Position numbers and translations under genes: made by a program. Under the pieces are notes generated by a model that ran no database searches, was not told the origin of the DNA, and saw only the letters and a list, made by a program, of their open reading frames with translations. A DNA stretch of 64,000 nucleotides from Cladocopium goreaui (taxonomy: Eukaryota > Sar > Dinophyceae > Suessiales > Symbiodiniaceae): assembly GCA_947184155.2 (NCBI GenBank), contig CAMXCT020003680.1, positions 186,001 to 250,000 on the forward strand, in the 5' to 3' direction. Each line of letters starts with the position of its first letter. Position 1 is the first letter of the stretch. This document shows, in pieces, positions 10,231 to 19,920 of the stretch.

Positions 10231-12255
10231 ATGGTCGGAGATGAGTGGGCAGGGCTCAGTTTTCTGGGGCCGAAAATCCTGAGTACAGCTGCACAACTGT
10301 ATAAGAATCCATCTTCCTTTGCAAACGCTTTTGACACCGAACTTGAGGCACAAGAAGTGTTCAATCAGTTAGCTGAATCAACAGGTTTGGATGCTCAGCA
10401 TTTATCTGGTGAAGCTGCAACACGGTTGGTGGAGTGGTCAGTGTCAAGGCAGTTTGTTTTCAAACGACAGAGGCGTGCGGTTGCAGTTGAGCTTGAGTGT
10501 AGTTTGTTTGCAAAGAGGGTGGATGCACCTGTGGAGGCCTCAGATGCATATGAAACCATGGTCAAAGATGACCCAAAGCATGCTTTAGAAGTTGCGAAAC
10601 GTGTTTCCAAACAACGTAAGACTGCTGGCACGAACAGGGCAGAGCTGGAGGAGTCATTGAGGACCAAGTTTGCGCTGGAGCTTGCAACAATCATCAGTGA
10701 AGCTGGACTGCCAGTGGTTTATCAGGTACAACAGTTTGATGACCCCAACAAAGCATGGAAACGGATTTTTGGGGCCCGCAGGGGCAAGACTTTGCGAAAC
10801 AGGTTTCGTAGCTGGTGCAAGTATAGGCTATGGCTGGTTGCGTATGCAGGGGTCTTGTGGCCACGTTCAGTTGCAGATTTGGTGAATTACATTGAGGAAT
10901 GCATACAGTTTGGATGTGCCCTGTCAATACATACAGAGCTGCAGGCATCACTTGTGCTTCTTGAAAGGTGTGGCAGAGTCCCGGAGTGCAACCAGCTCTC
11001 CATGGATCCGACGTGGAAAGCTCATCTACATAGCTGGAGCCAGGAACTGAGTACAAACAGCAGACCACGTGGGTCAGCGCCACCTTACACTGTATCAGTT
11101 TTGTTGGCACTGGAGTTGTTTGTCATGGACGATCAGAGGGACTATTATGCACGTGTCATTGCATGGACCATTTTGGTTGCAACATGGGGTTGCATGCGTG
11201 TGGATGACATCCAGTGTGTGATGCCAGAAACAATGCGGCTTTCACCAAGAGGTTTCACGGTCCGCATGTCGCGCACCAAGACTACAGGGCCTGGCAAAAT
11301 CCATGGGCAGGTCCATGCATTTGTACACAGAAGTATTTCGCTTTCTGGCCATGACTGGATGGAGGAAGGGTTACAACTTTTCAATCATGAAAGTGCGATC
11401 TTCCCCAGGGACTATTTGATTCCAGCGCCTACAGCTGACTGGCGTGCAATGAGGAAGAAGTTGGTTGAACCACCGCAGCTGGCCAACTATTTCAGGATGG
11501 TGCTTCAGATGCTTGGGACCCCGAAGTTTGAGGATGGCCGGTGGCGTGTGAACGCCAACATGGAGCTGGTTCCAGCTGAGCTGTCGCTTTTCTGGAAGGG
11601 GCATAGTGCCAGGCATTTTCTTCCACAAGCGTCGGCGGCTATTGGATGTGACAAACATGACAGGGATTTTCTTGGCAGGTGGTCCATAGGACGTGTTGGG
11701 TCCAATGCATACCTTTTGACATCGCGCCAGATCACTGAGAGAATCCAACAACAGGTCATGCAGTCTTTCTATGGTGAGGGCGTCACCTATGACGAGAACG
11801 AGCTCTTGGACAACCTGCGTGAATTTGCTGAGAAGGCAGACTTGAGTGGGCAGCGGATCAGGCGCAGGCATAAAATGCTGCCATTGTCCAGGGCAGAGGA
11901 CCTGATCAGACGTGGCGACGAGGAAGAGTCGGAGGATGAGAACATCCAACAACAGGCTGAAGGTGAGCATTTTGCTCCCGATGACCCTGATGAGGGCATG
12001 ACCTACTTCGTCACAGTCTCGAGGAGGACAGGCTTCAGGAGACTGCATGTGACTGGAAAATGCCATGTTCATGCTGAAAGATGTCAACAGACTGAGAGTG
12101 TCGAATCGGTCACATGCACCAGTTTTGATGCGATTTGTAGGGTATGTAAACGTTTCTTAAAGGAACAAGTTGAATCAGGGTCTGACAGTAGCAGTTCAAG
12201 TGATGGCTCATCGTCATCAACGAGTGCGGAGACCTCAGGTGACGAGCCACTTTAA
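10231..12255 (+). CDS. Tyrosine recombinase of DIRS-like element 2
   Basis: The 674-residue protein probably integrates the circular element DNA by site-specific recombination. The catalytic set of the tyrosine recombinase family is visible: Arg323 in GCMRVDD, His458 and Arg461 in the HSARH box, and Tyr494 in GSNAYLL, with FLGRWS between. The C-terminal part (about 580-650) holds a small Cys/His cluster (GKCHVHAERC, CRVC), then a Ser-rich acidic tail. The start at 10231 is the first ATG after A1; an earlier start or a leader exon cannot be excluded. The gene lies before the gag-like and RT genes, which differs from the gag-first or RT-first order usual in DIRS and Ngaro elements. Confidence 0.88.
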   Translation: MVGDEWAGLSFLGPKILSTAAQLYKNPSSFANAFDTELEAQEVFNQLAESTGLDAQHLSGEAATRLVEWSVSRQFVFKRQRRAVAVELECSLFAKRVDAPVEASDAYETMVKDDPKHALEVAKRVSKQRKTAGTNRAELEESLRTKFALELATIISEAGLPVVYQVQQFDDPNKAWKRIFGARRGKTLRNRFRSWCKYRLWLVAYAGVLWPRSVADLVNYIEECIQFGCALSIHTELQASLVLLERCGRVPECNQLSMDPTWKAHLHSWSQELSTNSRPRGSAPPYTVSVLLALELFVMDDQRDYYARVIAWTILVATWGCMRVDDIQCVMPETMRLSPRGFTVRMSRTKTTGPGKIHGQVHAFVHRSISLSGHDWMEEGLQLFNHESAIFPRDYLIPAPTADWRAMRKKLVEPPQLANYFRMVLQMLGTPKFEDGRWRVNANMELVPAELSLFWKGHSARHFLPQASAAIGCDKHDRDFLGRWSIGRVGSNAYLLTSRQITERIQQQVMQSFYGEGVTYDENELLDNLREFAEKADLSGQRIRRRHKMLPLSRAEDLIRRGDEEESEDENIQQQAEGEHFAPDDPDEGMTYFVTVSRRTGFRRLHVTGKCHVHAERCQQTESVESVTCTSFDAICRVCKRFLKEQVESGSDSSSSSDGSSSSTSAETSGDEPL

Positions 12256-13271
12256 TCATGCAGATTAGATGAACCAGTTTGGGATTCCATGTTGCACTGG
12301 TGTTTGTTAGAATTTTGCTGTTGTCACCCAATGCAAGTTAGTTGAACCAGTTTGAGATTCCAGGATGCACTGGCGTTTGTTAGAATTGTTCGGTTTTCCA
12401 CCTTTCATCTTGTTTGGTCTTGATCCTTTCGTTTCACGTTGCAGGTGTCTCAGATTGGAAGTGCACACAAGTGCATCCGCGTCACAAAGACTGGGCGTGT
12501 GGGCACTGGCCTTGGCGTGAGTTCACCAAGGGTTTTATTTTAAGGAGTTTGAACTCAGGTCAAATCAGTTTCATGTTTTGTGATGTGACCCACTGCAATC
12601 ACGACATGTCAGTAGCACAGTGCCACCACTTTTACATGTTCACTCGTGGGCCGAAGTGGCCTGAAACGCCTGCATCACTGGCACCCGCCTCGGAATGGTT
12701 CAGACTGGTGAATGGTTTCACTTTGACAGTTTGTGTTTTCGGTGCTGCGTTTCTGTTATTTAGATGTGTTCATGTTTCACGTTACCTCAACATGTCAGTT
12801 TGGCGGCACCCGTCAGTTGGCAGGCCAGGTAGGTAGGGAGTGACCCAATGCACACAATGATGTGGTCACCAACTCAGCTTGGCGGAGGTGTCAAAAGAAA
12901 TGCCTTCAGAATCAGTGGCTGCCTTGCAGAATTCTGGGAATTCAGTTTGAAAATCTTTGCAGTCACCCAATCATGTGATTCAGTGAACATGTCAGAGGGC
13001 GGCAGCACACTTTATGTTGCGGCACGGAGCCACTTCAGATTCAGAGTCAGATTCAGGGCGCATTTAATTTGATTGAATTTCAGGCGATTGAACGTTTCCA
13101 GTGACTGCATTTCATTCCTCAGGTTACGTGACAGGTCTGATTGGTTTCATGTTTCGATGTTTGATTGTTATTTTACTTTAGTTTTGCTTGACGGTTCAGA
13201 TGATTTTCACTCCACTTTTGTTCAGGTCACTTTCATCCATCTTAGTAAGTTAGCTAACTTGGTCATTTGCG
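12256..13271 (+). other. Noncoding spacer between recombinase and gag-like ORFs
   Basis: One kilobase with no convincing frame. A partial tandem duplication of about 70 bp is visible (GAACCAGTTTG at about 12270 and 12343). It may hold a promoter, an intron or RNA-processing signals for the downstream ORFs. Confidence 0.55.
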
Positions 13272-14564
13272 TTGCCGACAATGGTTGACGACGCTGCACG
13301 ACGGGCTTATATTTCAGAGCATGTCAGCTCGGACCTGCAGTACATTTGGCAAGAGGCTGATGTGTCCCTCACCACTCAACACACTTTGGCCCAGCACTAC
13401 AAGACCATGAAGGTCTTCAGCTCTATGTGTGATACAAAGGCCGAAGTGCGCGATGCATTGCGCACAGACTTCCGTATAGATCCAACAGCAAGTCCTGAGA
13501 CCAGGGCTGACGTGGCCAAGGTGTTGACTGCGTGGGAGCTCTCGCGCACAATGACTGCAAAAGAACAGGAACTTCAAGCTGAAACGAAGGTGCTTGGTAT
13601 GCCACGAGTCTTGCAGCATACAGAACGTCAAGCAATGGTCAAAGCAGTCGAAGTTGTCTTGGGTAAGTTACAAGACGTGGAGATACCCAGCAATGAGTAC
13701 CTGGCCTTGAAGGTTGAGGAGTGCGAAGCAAATGAGCCTCAAGCGCTGGGGCTTGATGAGATCTCATCCAGGGCTGACACAAGCTCTTCAGCGTTACAGA
13801 CGTCTCTGGATTCGTCAGGCCATGTCAGGGTAACAAAGGTTAAGACAAAGGGCCGTCTTCCTGAGGACACAGAGTCCCAAGCTTTGAAGTTGGAAGCAGT
13901 CAGCTGGCTTTGCATGTCAGCAAAGTTTCGAAACAAAACATGGCTTCACGGTCTGGAGTTACAGCACTGGTCGAAATACACAGAGTACTTGCTGGGTGAA
14001 AAGGTTTTGGGATTGAAGTTCAACGTGGAAGGCCAATCACATGCAGTGAAGCCGCCTTGGGCTGTCATTCTCAGCTATGAGCAGAAGATGCGGAAAGAGG
14101 TGTTCAAGCTTGTCCAGGCAGGCACACACACAGTTGCGGAAGGCCTGACTGCCGTCATCAAAGACGCGGAGATCAAGGAGGCGCATTTCACAGCGCCGAT
14201 TGCCCTTGGTGTTGGATGGAACAATCAGCGACCATCAGTTCAGCCCAACAAATGGCAGCGCACAGGCTTCAAAGGGAAATCCAGTTTCAAAGGAGCACCA
14301 TCGAAAGGTGGCAAAGGCAAAGGTAAGTCCAGCAAGGGCTCCAGGGACTTCAATGGCAATAGTCTGGTAACACACACACCAGACGGCAGAGAACTATGCT
14401 TTGCGTTCAACGCCCAAGGGTGTTCAGGAAAGTGTGGAAGAGTCCATGCTTGCAGGATCAGAGGATGTTATGGCAAGCATTCGGCACGGGAACACCATAA
14501 GTACTCCAACAACAAACCTTCGCAACAAGGAGGCGATGACAAGAGCAAGGTTGGCGATGAGTGA
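13272..14564 (+). CDS. Gag-like protein with CCCH zinc finger, DIRS-like element 2
   Basis: A 430-residue protein. The first 300 residues are helical and charged without a motif I recognise. A basic Gly/Lys/Ser-rich linker (about 340-360) precedes a Cys/His cluster with spacing C-x7-C-x3-C-x3-H (starting CFAFNAQGC, about residue 377), followed by CRIRGCYGKH. Such a basic zinc-finger C-terminus suggests nucleic-acid binding, as in retroelement Gag proteins. The role is inferred from position and composition, not from a recognised Gag domain. The ORF ends 51 bp before the RT polyprotein ATG. Confidence 0.72.
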   Translation: MPTMVDDAARRAYISEHVSSDLQYIWQEADVSLTTQHTLAQHYKTMKVFSSMCDTKAEVRDALRTDFRIDPTASPETRADVAKVLTAWELSRTMTAKEQELQAETKVLGMPRVLQHTERQAMVKAVEVVLGKLQDVEIPSNEYLALKVEECEANEPQALGLDEISSRADTSSSALQTSLDSSGHVRVTKVKTKGRLPEDTESQALKLEAVSWLCMSAKFRNKTWLHGLELQHWSKYTEYLLGEKVLGLKFNVEGQSHAVKPPWAVILSYEQKMRKEVFKLVQAGTHTVAEGLTAVIKDAEIKEAHFTAPIALGVGWNNQRPSVQPNKWQRTGFKGKSSFKGAPSKGGKGKGKSSKGSRDFNGNSLVTHTPDGRELCFAFNAQGCSGKCGRVHACRIRGCYGKHSAREHHKYSNNKPSQQGGDDKSKVGDE

Positions 14565-14615
14565 CAGGCAGAACGTGGGGCTTCAAAGGAGGGTCATGGA
14601 TCTGTCAAGCAGACC

Positions 14616-17600
14616 TTGAGGGTTCTCTATTTGTTTGCAGGAGCCCCACGTCGAGCAGATATCAATTCCTTTTTGCATGGATACTCCCAGGCGCAGAATT
14701 TTACCCTGCATGTCCGCGAAGTGGACATTGAACGCTCTGAGTCTGATGACCTCAGCCGTGATCAGCTTTGGGAGGAGATTTTTACAGAGATCAGAGACGG
14801 CAAATATGATGTGTTGATTATGTCACCTCCTTGTGGGACATGGTCGCGAGTTCGATTCCAGTGGCAACTTCATCCAGGTCCCCGACCACAGCGCAACAAG
14901 TCTTGGCCATGGGGTTTTCCATGGCTGTCCGCAGCACAGCGTAAGAAAGTTGATTTGGCAAATTATTTTGTTTCTCAAACCATACGCGCAGCACACCTTG
15001 CTTTTGAAGTTGGGGCCTTCTTTTTGATTGAGCACCCGGAGGACCTAGGCACAGTCAATGGCGAGGCGCCAGCATCCATTTGGCAGCTGGATGAGATGCG
15101 TGACCTGCAGATCATAACCAATGCAACAACCTGGGCGATCTTTCAATGCGGGTATGGAGCTGACACTAGCAAGCCTACAAGGTTTCTTTCCTCAATACCA
15201 GGCATCAAAGCAAGGTTTACCAAATGGCCAGCCTTCGATGAGCAGGGCAAATATGTGGGGCCATTGCCTGCTAGGTGCACCCACACGCGCCATGTCCGGC
15301 GTCTTATTGGCAAGGACTCTCAGGGGCGCTGGGTCACAGGACCCGCCGCCTCATATCCACCTGGCTTGTGCAAATACTTGGCCAACCTCGTGGTCTCCGT
15401 CCTTCGGAAAGGGGGCACCCACGAGGTAACAAAAGTGGTTGAGAATACAGCTTCAACTGCAGCTTCGAAGGTGGTTGACCCACCAACCCATGAGGTAACA
15501 AAAGTGGCTGAGAATGCAGCTTCAGCTGCAGCTTCGAAGGTGGTCGACCCACCAACCAGTCTTGTGCGGCCCATGGAGGTAGACAAGTGCGGAGGCGACC
15601 CAAAGCATGCTGATGGTGTTTTCAATCGGTTGGTGCATGAGAAGCCGGCGGCACAGACCAGTGGGCATACAAAGTTGACGGAGGTTCAACACACCTTTTC
15701 AGACTCCAACTGGGGTAGGCCTATGATGGTTGAATGGTCTGGCGAAGAAAGGGAGATCACTGACGGTTTTGGCTTGTGCTCACCTAACAGGTGGGCTCCT
15801 GATTGCAGAGGAGTTGGGCAAAGCGCTCAAGCGCGTGACATCAATGACCGTGTCCATGACTTGCTGAAGGGTTTTGTTCATGAACAATTGGGAGACCTCC
15901 GCATGATGGCGTTCAAGCTTGCTACAGGGAAGCTGGCCGAGTCACCGTTTTGCAAGGAGGCACTTGACAGGCTCAGAAAACGCTGGGCCGCCCTTTTACC
16001 TGCTCCCAGTGGTGCGCTGCAGAAGGCAGAAGGCCAGCCCTTCCTGTTAGACCTCATGGCTCAGACTTTGAAGATCCAAGGCGACCCTGACTTTGAAATA
16101 TTGGTGGCCTCAAAGGACTCCTTCGCGACGGGCGTCCCTGTAGGGTATGAAGAGCCCATACCCCCTGCTCCTGCAGTTTTCCGCACCAGGACGAAACAGA
16201 GCAACCTGGATGCTTCTGAGTACATGGAAGAGGCACGTAACTATAAGTCTGCAGTCGAAAATCAAGAAGGCCTTGAGAACAAATTTAGGGAGGACGAGGC
16301 TCAGGGCATGATGTATCCCACCACCATGGGGGTCTTGAGGGAACGCTATCCTGGTAAACCTATTCTTGTAGCTGCCATGGGAGCCATCAAGAAGCCGGAC
16401 GGGAGTGTTAGGCCCATACATGATGGAACACACTTCGTCCAGGTTAACAATGGGATACAGTTTACAGACAAGCTGGACTACCCTGGGCCGCCGGATGTTG
16501 CTGGGGCTGTTCGAGCTGCAAGGGACACACAGGACTCCTTCTTCACTGTTTCGGCCGACATAAAGGCGGCCCACAGGTTGGTCAAGATCCGCGAGAGCGA
16601 CTGGAGACTTTTGGTTTGCAAGGCCAATTCAGATTCAGAAGTTTGCTGGGTCAACAAAGTGGGTACTTTTGGGGTGTCCAGTGCGCCCTATTGGTGGAGC
16701 AGATTGTTTGGCCTGGCTGGGCGGCTTGTCGCAAGGGTCCTTTTGAATAGATGGGTCGTACAGCTCGTGTACGTTGACGACCTCCATGTTGTTTGCGTTG
16801 GTGAGGAGAAGTTTGTGACCCTGTGGATGGCAATAGCGGCATATGAGGCCTTAGGCACCCCTTTTGGTTACAAGAAATTTTCAGGTGGCTTGGATGTCCA
16901 GTTCGTTGGGTATCGTGTTGACTATATGAACATTTCAGTGGGCATCAGCGAGGCACGTGGGCAGTGGTTGCTCACCTTCTTGCGGGAGCTGAGAAGAGAT
17001 GGTTACACTGTCCATGTCCATCGATTTGCAGAATTTCTTGGTAGGCTTGGCTTTACGTGCCGGGTGTTGCTCTGGTTGAAGCCGCACTTGGCTCCCCTTT
17101 ACTCATGGGCTTCAGCTGTCAGCAAGAGTACAGTCGCTACAGCGCCTAAGCTGGTCAGGCTTGTTTGCATGTTCTTGGAAAAGCAGTTTGAGGAACAGAA
17201 GTTCATGTTTTCTTGCTTGAAGCCGCAACGGCTGACAAATGAAGTATTCAGGACGGATGCGAAGTGCGAAAACAACCTTGTGGTGTTAGCTGGTTATCAT
17301 TTCCCTGATGGCAAGTGGTTCTCTGTGCGTGTCACGCCCCGTGATGCGCCTTACCTCTTCAAGGAGAATGGGGATAGTGAGTGGGCGTCGGCACCTGCAG
17401 AACTTCTTTCAGTTTTAGTTGCGCTTCAGCTCTTTGGCTACTTAGAGCCCAAGTCGGGAAGAACATGCATCCGGCTGTGGGTGCAGAGCGGAACTGACAA
17501 CCGCTCTATCGACTTCCTGTCCAGGAAGAATTCGACTACACGCTGGCCCCTCACATTAGTTAACATGCAACTGTCGCACTGCTTGATGAGGGCCGGTGTC

Positions 17601-17831
17601 AGAATCAGCTTAGCTTGGAGGCCGAGGGATCAGAACACTTTGGCCGATGACCTGACGAATTCCAGGTTTGGCGATGTCGATTTGAACAAGAGGATTGATG
17701 TCGCGCTTTCAGATTTAGATCTTTCCTTGCTTTTGGACCTGTGGGAAGCGAGGCATGAATTCTTGGACCGCGACTCTTGGGCGGTGTATGGAAAAGGGAG
17801 AGACAAATTTGAGAAATCAGCTTGGGGTTGA
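14616..17831 (+). CDS. Methyltransferase-like / reverse transcriptase / RNase H polyprotein, element 2
   Basis: A 1071-residue polyprotein. Residues 1 to about 190 resemble a cytosine-C5-type methyltransferase: LYLFAGAPRR (AdoMet loop position), REVDIE (acidic strand 2), MSPPCGTW with Cys73 in the catalytic PPC position, and IEHPEDLG (Glu139). Residues 270-315 contain a 23-residue sequence in two copies (69-bp period, 15420-15557). RT follows: KPDGSVRPIHDG, SADIKAAH (Asp648) and YVDD (719-722). The C-terminal RNase H includes TDNRSIDFLSR (Asp961) and RPRDQNTLADDLTNS. DIRS elements often carry a methyltransferase, but usually an adenine-type one placed after RT-RNase H, so an N-terminal PPC-type domain is notable. 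Whether it is catalytic is unknown. Confidence 0.88.
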   Translation: MRVLYLFAGAPRRADINSFLHGYSQAQNFTLHVREVDIERSESDDLSRDQLWEEIFTEIRDGKYDVLIMSPPCGTWSRVRFQWQLHPGPRPQRNKSWPWGFPWLSAAQRKKVDLANYFVSQTIRAAHLAFEVGAFFLIEHPEDLGTVNGEAPASIWQLDEMRDLQIITNATTWAIFQCGYGADTSKPTRFLSSIPGIKARFTKWPAFDEQGKYVGPLPARCTHTRHVRRLIGKDSQGRWVTGPAASYPPGLCKYLANLVVSVLRKGGTHEVTKVVENTASTAASKVVDPPTHEVTKVAENAASAAASKVVDPPTSLVRPMEVDKCGGDPKHADGVFNRLVHEKPAAQTSGHTKLTEVQHTFSDSNWGRPMMVEWSGEEREITDGFGLCSPNRWAPDCRGVGQSAQARDINDRVHDLLKGFVHEQLGDLRMMAFKLATGKLAESPFCKEALDRLRKRWAALLPAPSGALQKAEGQPFLLDLMAQTLKIQGDPDFEILVASKDSFATGVPVGYEEPIPPAPAVFRTRTKQSNLDASEYMEEARNYKSAVENQEGLENKFREDEAQGMMYPTTMGVLRERYPGKPILVAAMGAIKKPDGSVRPIHDGTHFVQVNNGIQFTDKLDYPGPPDVAGAVRAARDTQDSFFTVSADIKAAHRLVKIRESDWRLLVCKANSDSEVCWVNKVGTFGVSSAPYWWSRLFGLAGRLVARVLLNRWVVQLVYVDDLHVVCVGEEKFVTLWMAIAAYEALGTPFGYKKFSGGLDVQFVGYRVDYMNISVGISEARGQWLLTFLRELRRDGYTVHVHRFAEFLGRLGFTCRVLLWLKPHLAPLYSWASAVSKSTVATAPKLVRLVCMFLEKQFEEQKFMFSCLKPQRLTNEVFRTDAKCENNLVVLAGYHFPDGKWFSVRVTPRDAPYLFKENGDSEWASAPAELLSVLVALQLFGYLEPKSGRTCIRLWVQSGTDNRSIDFLSRKNSTTRWPLTLVNMQLSHCLMRAGVRISLAWRPRDQNTLADDLTNSRFGDVDLNKRIDVALSDLDLSLLLDLWEARHEFLDRDSWAVYGKGRDKFEKSAWG

Positions 17832-17887
17832 CTTGCAACCCGATTCAGTTTCAGTTTCAGTTGTGCAGCCTCGTTGCTTTGCAAAAA

Positions 17888-18221
17888 GGGGGAGCTTTGC
17901 CCTCGGCTGTGTTGAGAAAACCAAACGGATGGAAAGCGATTTGGATGAATGTCCGCTGATTGGACTTGAGACCTTGTTTCAGTGCCGTCTACCACCGATA
18001 AAAAGGCGTGTGACAGCAATCCACTTTCAGTGATCTTGGTTTTGTTTTCCGCATGTGCATTCGAATTTCAGTTGTGGCTTGTGATGTCAGTTTCGTTTTC
18101 ACGTTGTTTCAGTTTTATGTTTTCCTCGAACATGGCGATGCGCGCGTTTGTTTTAGTTCTGTTTCAGTTTTAGTTTCTTTGCGCACCGCGCCTCCTGCCT
18201 TACCCCAACGTTGTAGAACAG
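17888..18221 (+). repeat. Split direct repeat B1 of element 2
   Basis: 334 bp starting GGGGGAGCTTTG and ending GTAGAACAG, repeated at 19062-19395 (offset 1174). It starts 56 bp after the RT-RNase H stop codon. Confidence 0.95.
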
Positions 18222-18629
18222 GACAGTTTGGGTTACCAAAGTGACTGTTTGGAAGCGTTGGGTTTTGGGGTGGGTGGCTGGGGCGCTGTTGTTGGCCGTC
18301 GCCTTTCGCGCTGCCGCGTTCCTTCCTCTCTCTGCTCCTGCTCCCGCGGCGATGTTAAGGAAGGGTGTTGATGATTGCTTCCGCGTTGCGAGCGACATGT
18401 TCGTTTAGTTTCAGTCTGGTTTATTTTGTTGCCTTGAGTTGTTGCCTGTTTAACCTCTTTGTTACTGCCTCAGTTTCAGTTTCAGTTGTGCATGCCTGTG
18501 AAGGTTTTGTTTATGGTTGTCAGTGTTAGGGTTTAGTTCGTTTGAAGTTACTGTTTACTGATTTATGAAACCCCAGGGTTCGAATTTTTTATACCTTTTC
18601 TTGCAGTTTTAGCTGTTCAATTTTTTAGT
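18222..18629 (+). repeat. Split direct repeat A2 of element 2
   Basis: 408-bp copy of A1 (9790-10197), directly abutting B1. In split-direct-repeat elements, the B1-A2 junction recreates the joined ends of the circular intermediate. Confidence 0.95.
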
Positions 18630-19061
18630 CCACACCCTCCCACCCTGGTATTGGGTGTTCAATTTCCTTTCCATACGTCTTTTTGATGCAACAGCGCAAT
18701 CCCTTGAGACTGGCATGGGATGCTGACCGTTATGACTATGTCAGCATTCAAATTTTCTTTTTGGTTACGTGGAACTTATGGGACCATACTGGACCATCAC
18801 GTTTTGCCAACGTGCTTTGCTTCTCATTCCTGGATGACCGTGATTTACAGACTGTATGCTGCACTTGCTATGGCATTTACATTGATCGGGATGACATCTA
18901 CCTTCGGCTTGACGAGTATAATCGCTCAGAGGCGCTTTGTGGCACCCACTGATCACCGGGCTTTTCTGCTTGTCCATTGGACTCCTTCTGGAACTGGCCT
19001 TTCATTCTCCTTCATTTCATGTTTTGCAACGGATGCAATCAACGGCACTGGACTTGGATCG
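18630..19061 (+). other. Spacer between A2 and B2 of element 2
   Basis: 432 bp unique to this position. Classical split-direct-repeat elements have A2 and B2 adjacent, so this insert is unexpected. ORFs of up to 137 codons cross it, but they run into B2 and have no motif. Confidence 0.6.
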
Positions 19062-19395
19062 GGGGGAGCTTTGCCCTCGGCTGTGTTGAGAAAACCAAAC
19101 GGATGGAAAGCGATTTGGATGAATGTCCGCTGATTGGACTTGAGACCTTGTTTCAGTGCCGTCTACCACCGATAAAAAGGCGTGTGACAGCAATCCACTT
19201 TCAGTGATCTTGGTTTTGTTTTCCGCATGTGCATTCGAATTTCAGTTGTGGCTTGTGATGTCAGTTTCGTTTTCACGTTGTTTCAGTTTTATGTTTTCCT
19301 CGAACATGGCGATGCGCGCGTTTGTTTTAGTTCTGTTTCAGTTTTAGTTTCTTTGCGCACCGCGCCTCCTGCCTTACCCCAACGTTGTAGAACAG
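19062..19395 (+). repeat. Split direct repeat B2 (3' end of element 2)
   Basis: 334-bp copy of B1. The element ends at 19395 (AACAG); base 19396 resumes the interrupted LTR (ATAGGAACC). Confidence 0.95.
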
Positions 19396-19788
19396 ATAGG
19401 AACCAGGTAGGAACCAATTTGGAACCAAATGGAACCAGCTTGTGCATGGAAGAGCTTGGAGATGGATTTTCGTTTGTTTTTGTGGTTTTTGGTGTTTTTG
19501 GATGTTGTTTGACCCATGTCTTAGGAACTTGATGTTGTGAACTTATTTGGTAGAAGTTTTGTAGGTTATTTGTGAGTTTGAGCTGAAGACGTTTTATTTG
19601 GAGAAGCTGGAAGAACGTTTTTGAAGCTTGAGAACTCTTTTGAAGTAGTTTGAGAACGTTTGAGTGTCACTGCGTTTTACTCTGCACGACTCTCTAAGAA
19701 GAAGAGTGACTGAGCTGTCAAACCTGTGTGGTTTGGCTCAAGTCCGAGCTGTGAAAAAGAGCTGCCACGCCGCTCTCGTGTTTTCACA
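19396..19788 (+). repeat. 5' LTR, second part
   Basis: Matches 29796-30197 of the 3' LTR apart from a few substitutions and small indels, the largest a 9-bp difference near 19655. It ends TTTTCACA, directly followed by the primer binding site. Confidence 0.92.
19732..19742 (+). other. Spliced-leader-like 11-mer in the 5' LTR
   Basis: TTTGGCTCAAG is identical to the last 11 nt of the dinoflagellate spliced leader as I know it. It ends 46 bp before the LTR end and also occurs in the 3' LTR at 30141-30151. It may be a relic of a trans-spliced RNA copied back into DNA, or chance. Confidence 0.5.
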
Positions 19789-19803
19789 TGGTAGCGGAGC
19801 CCC
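19789..19803 (+). other. Primer binding site (tRNA-primed minus-strand start)
   Basis: TGGTAGCGGAGCCCC begins at the first base after the LTR. TGG pairs with a tRNA 3' CCA end, and the sequence resembles the TGGTATCAGAGC initiator-Met primer site of many copia elements. The actual tRNA cannot be named without the host tRNA set. Confidence 0.75.
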
Positions 19804-19920
19804 AGTGATCCTGAGGGTGAGGGGCAGACGCTAAGAGAGGTTGCTGTGATCTGTGAAAGATCGACACTGGACAGTTGAGAAGGTTTTAGAAGAGATCTTA
19901 AGAGATCTTAACCTGAGAAG

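Larger units (their letters stand above)
9790..19395 (+). mobile_element. Complete DIRS-like (tyrosine recombinase) retrotransposon, element 2
   Basis: A 9606-bp element with split direct repeats: A1 (9790-10197), three ORFs, B1 (17888-18221), A2 (18222-18629), a 432-bp spacer and B2 (19062-19395). The ORFs run tyrosine recombinase, zinc-finger gag-like protein, then methyltransferase-like/RT/RNase H. Removing 9790-19395 rebuilds the 3' LTR sequence at 29790 exactly, with no target duplication, as expected for integration by a tyrosine recombinase. A1/A2 and B1/B2 look identical by eye and all three ORFs are intact, so the copy is young. Confidence 0.92.
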
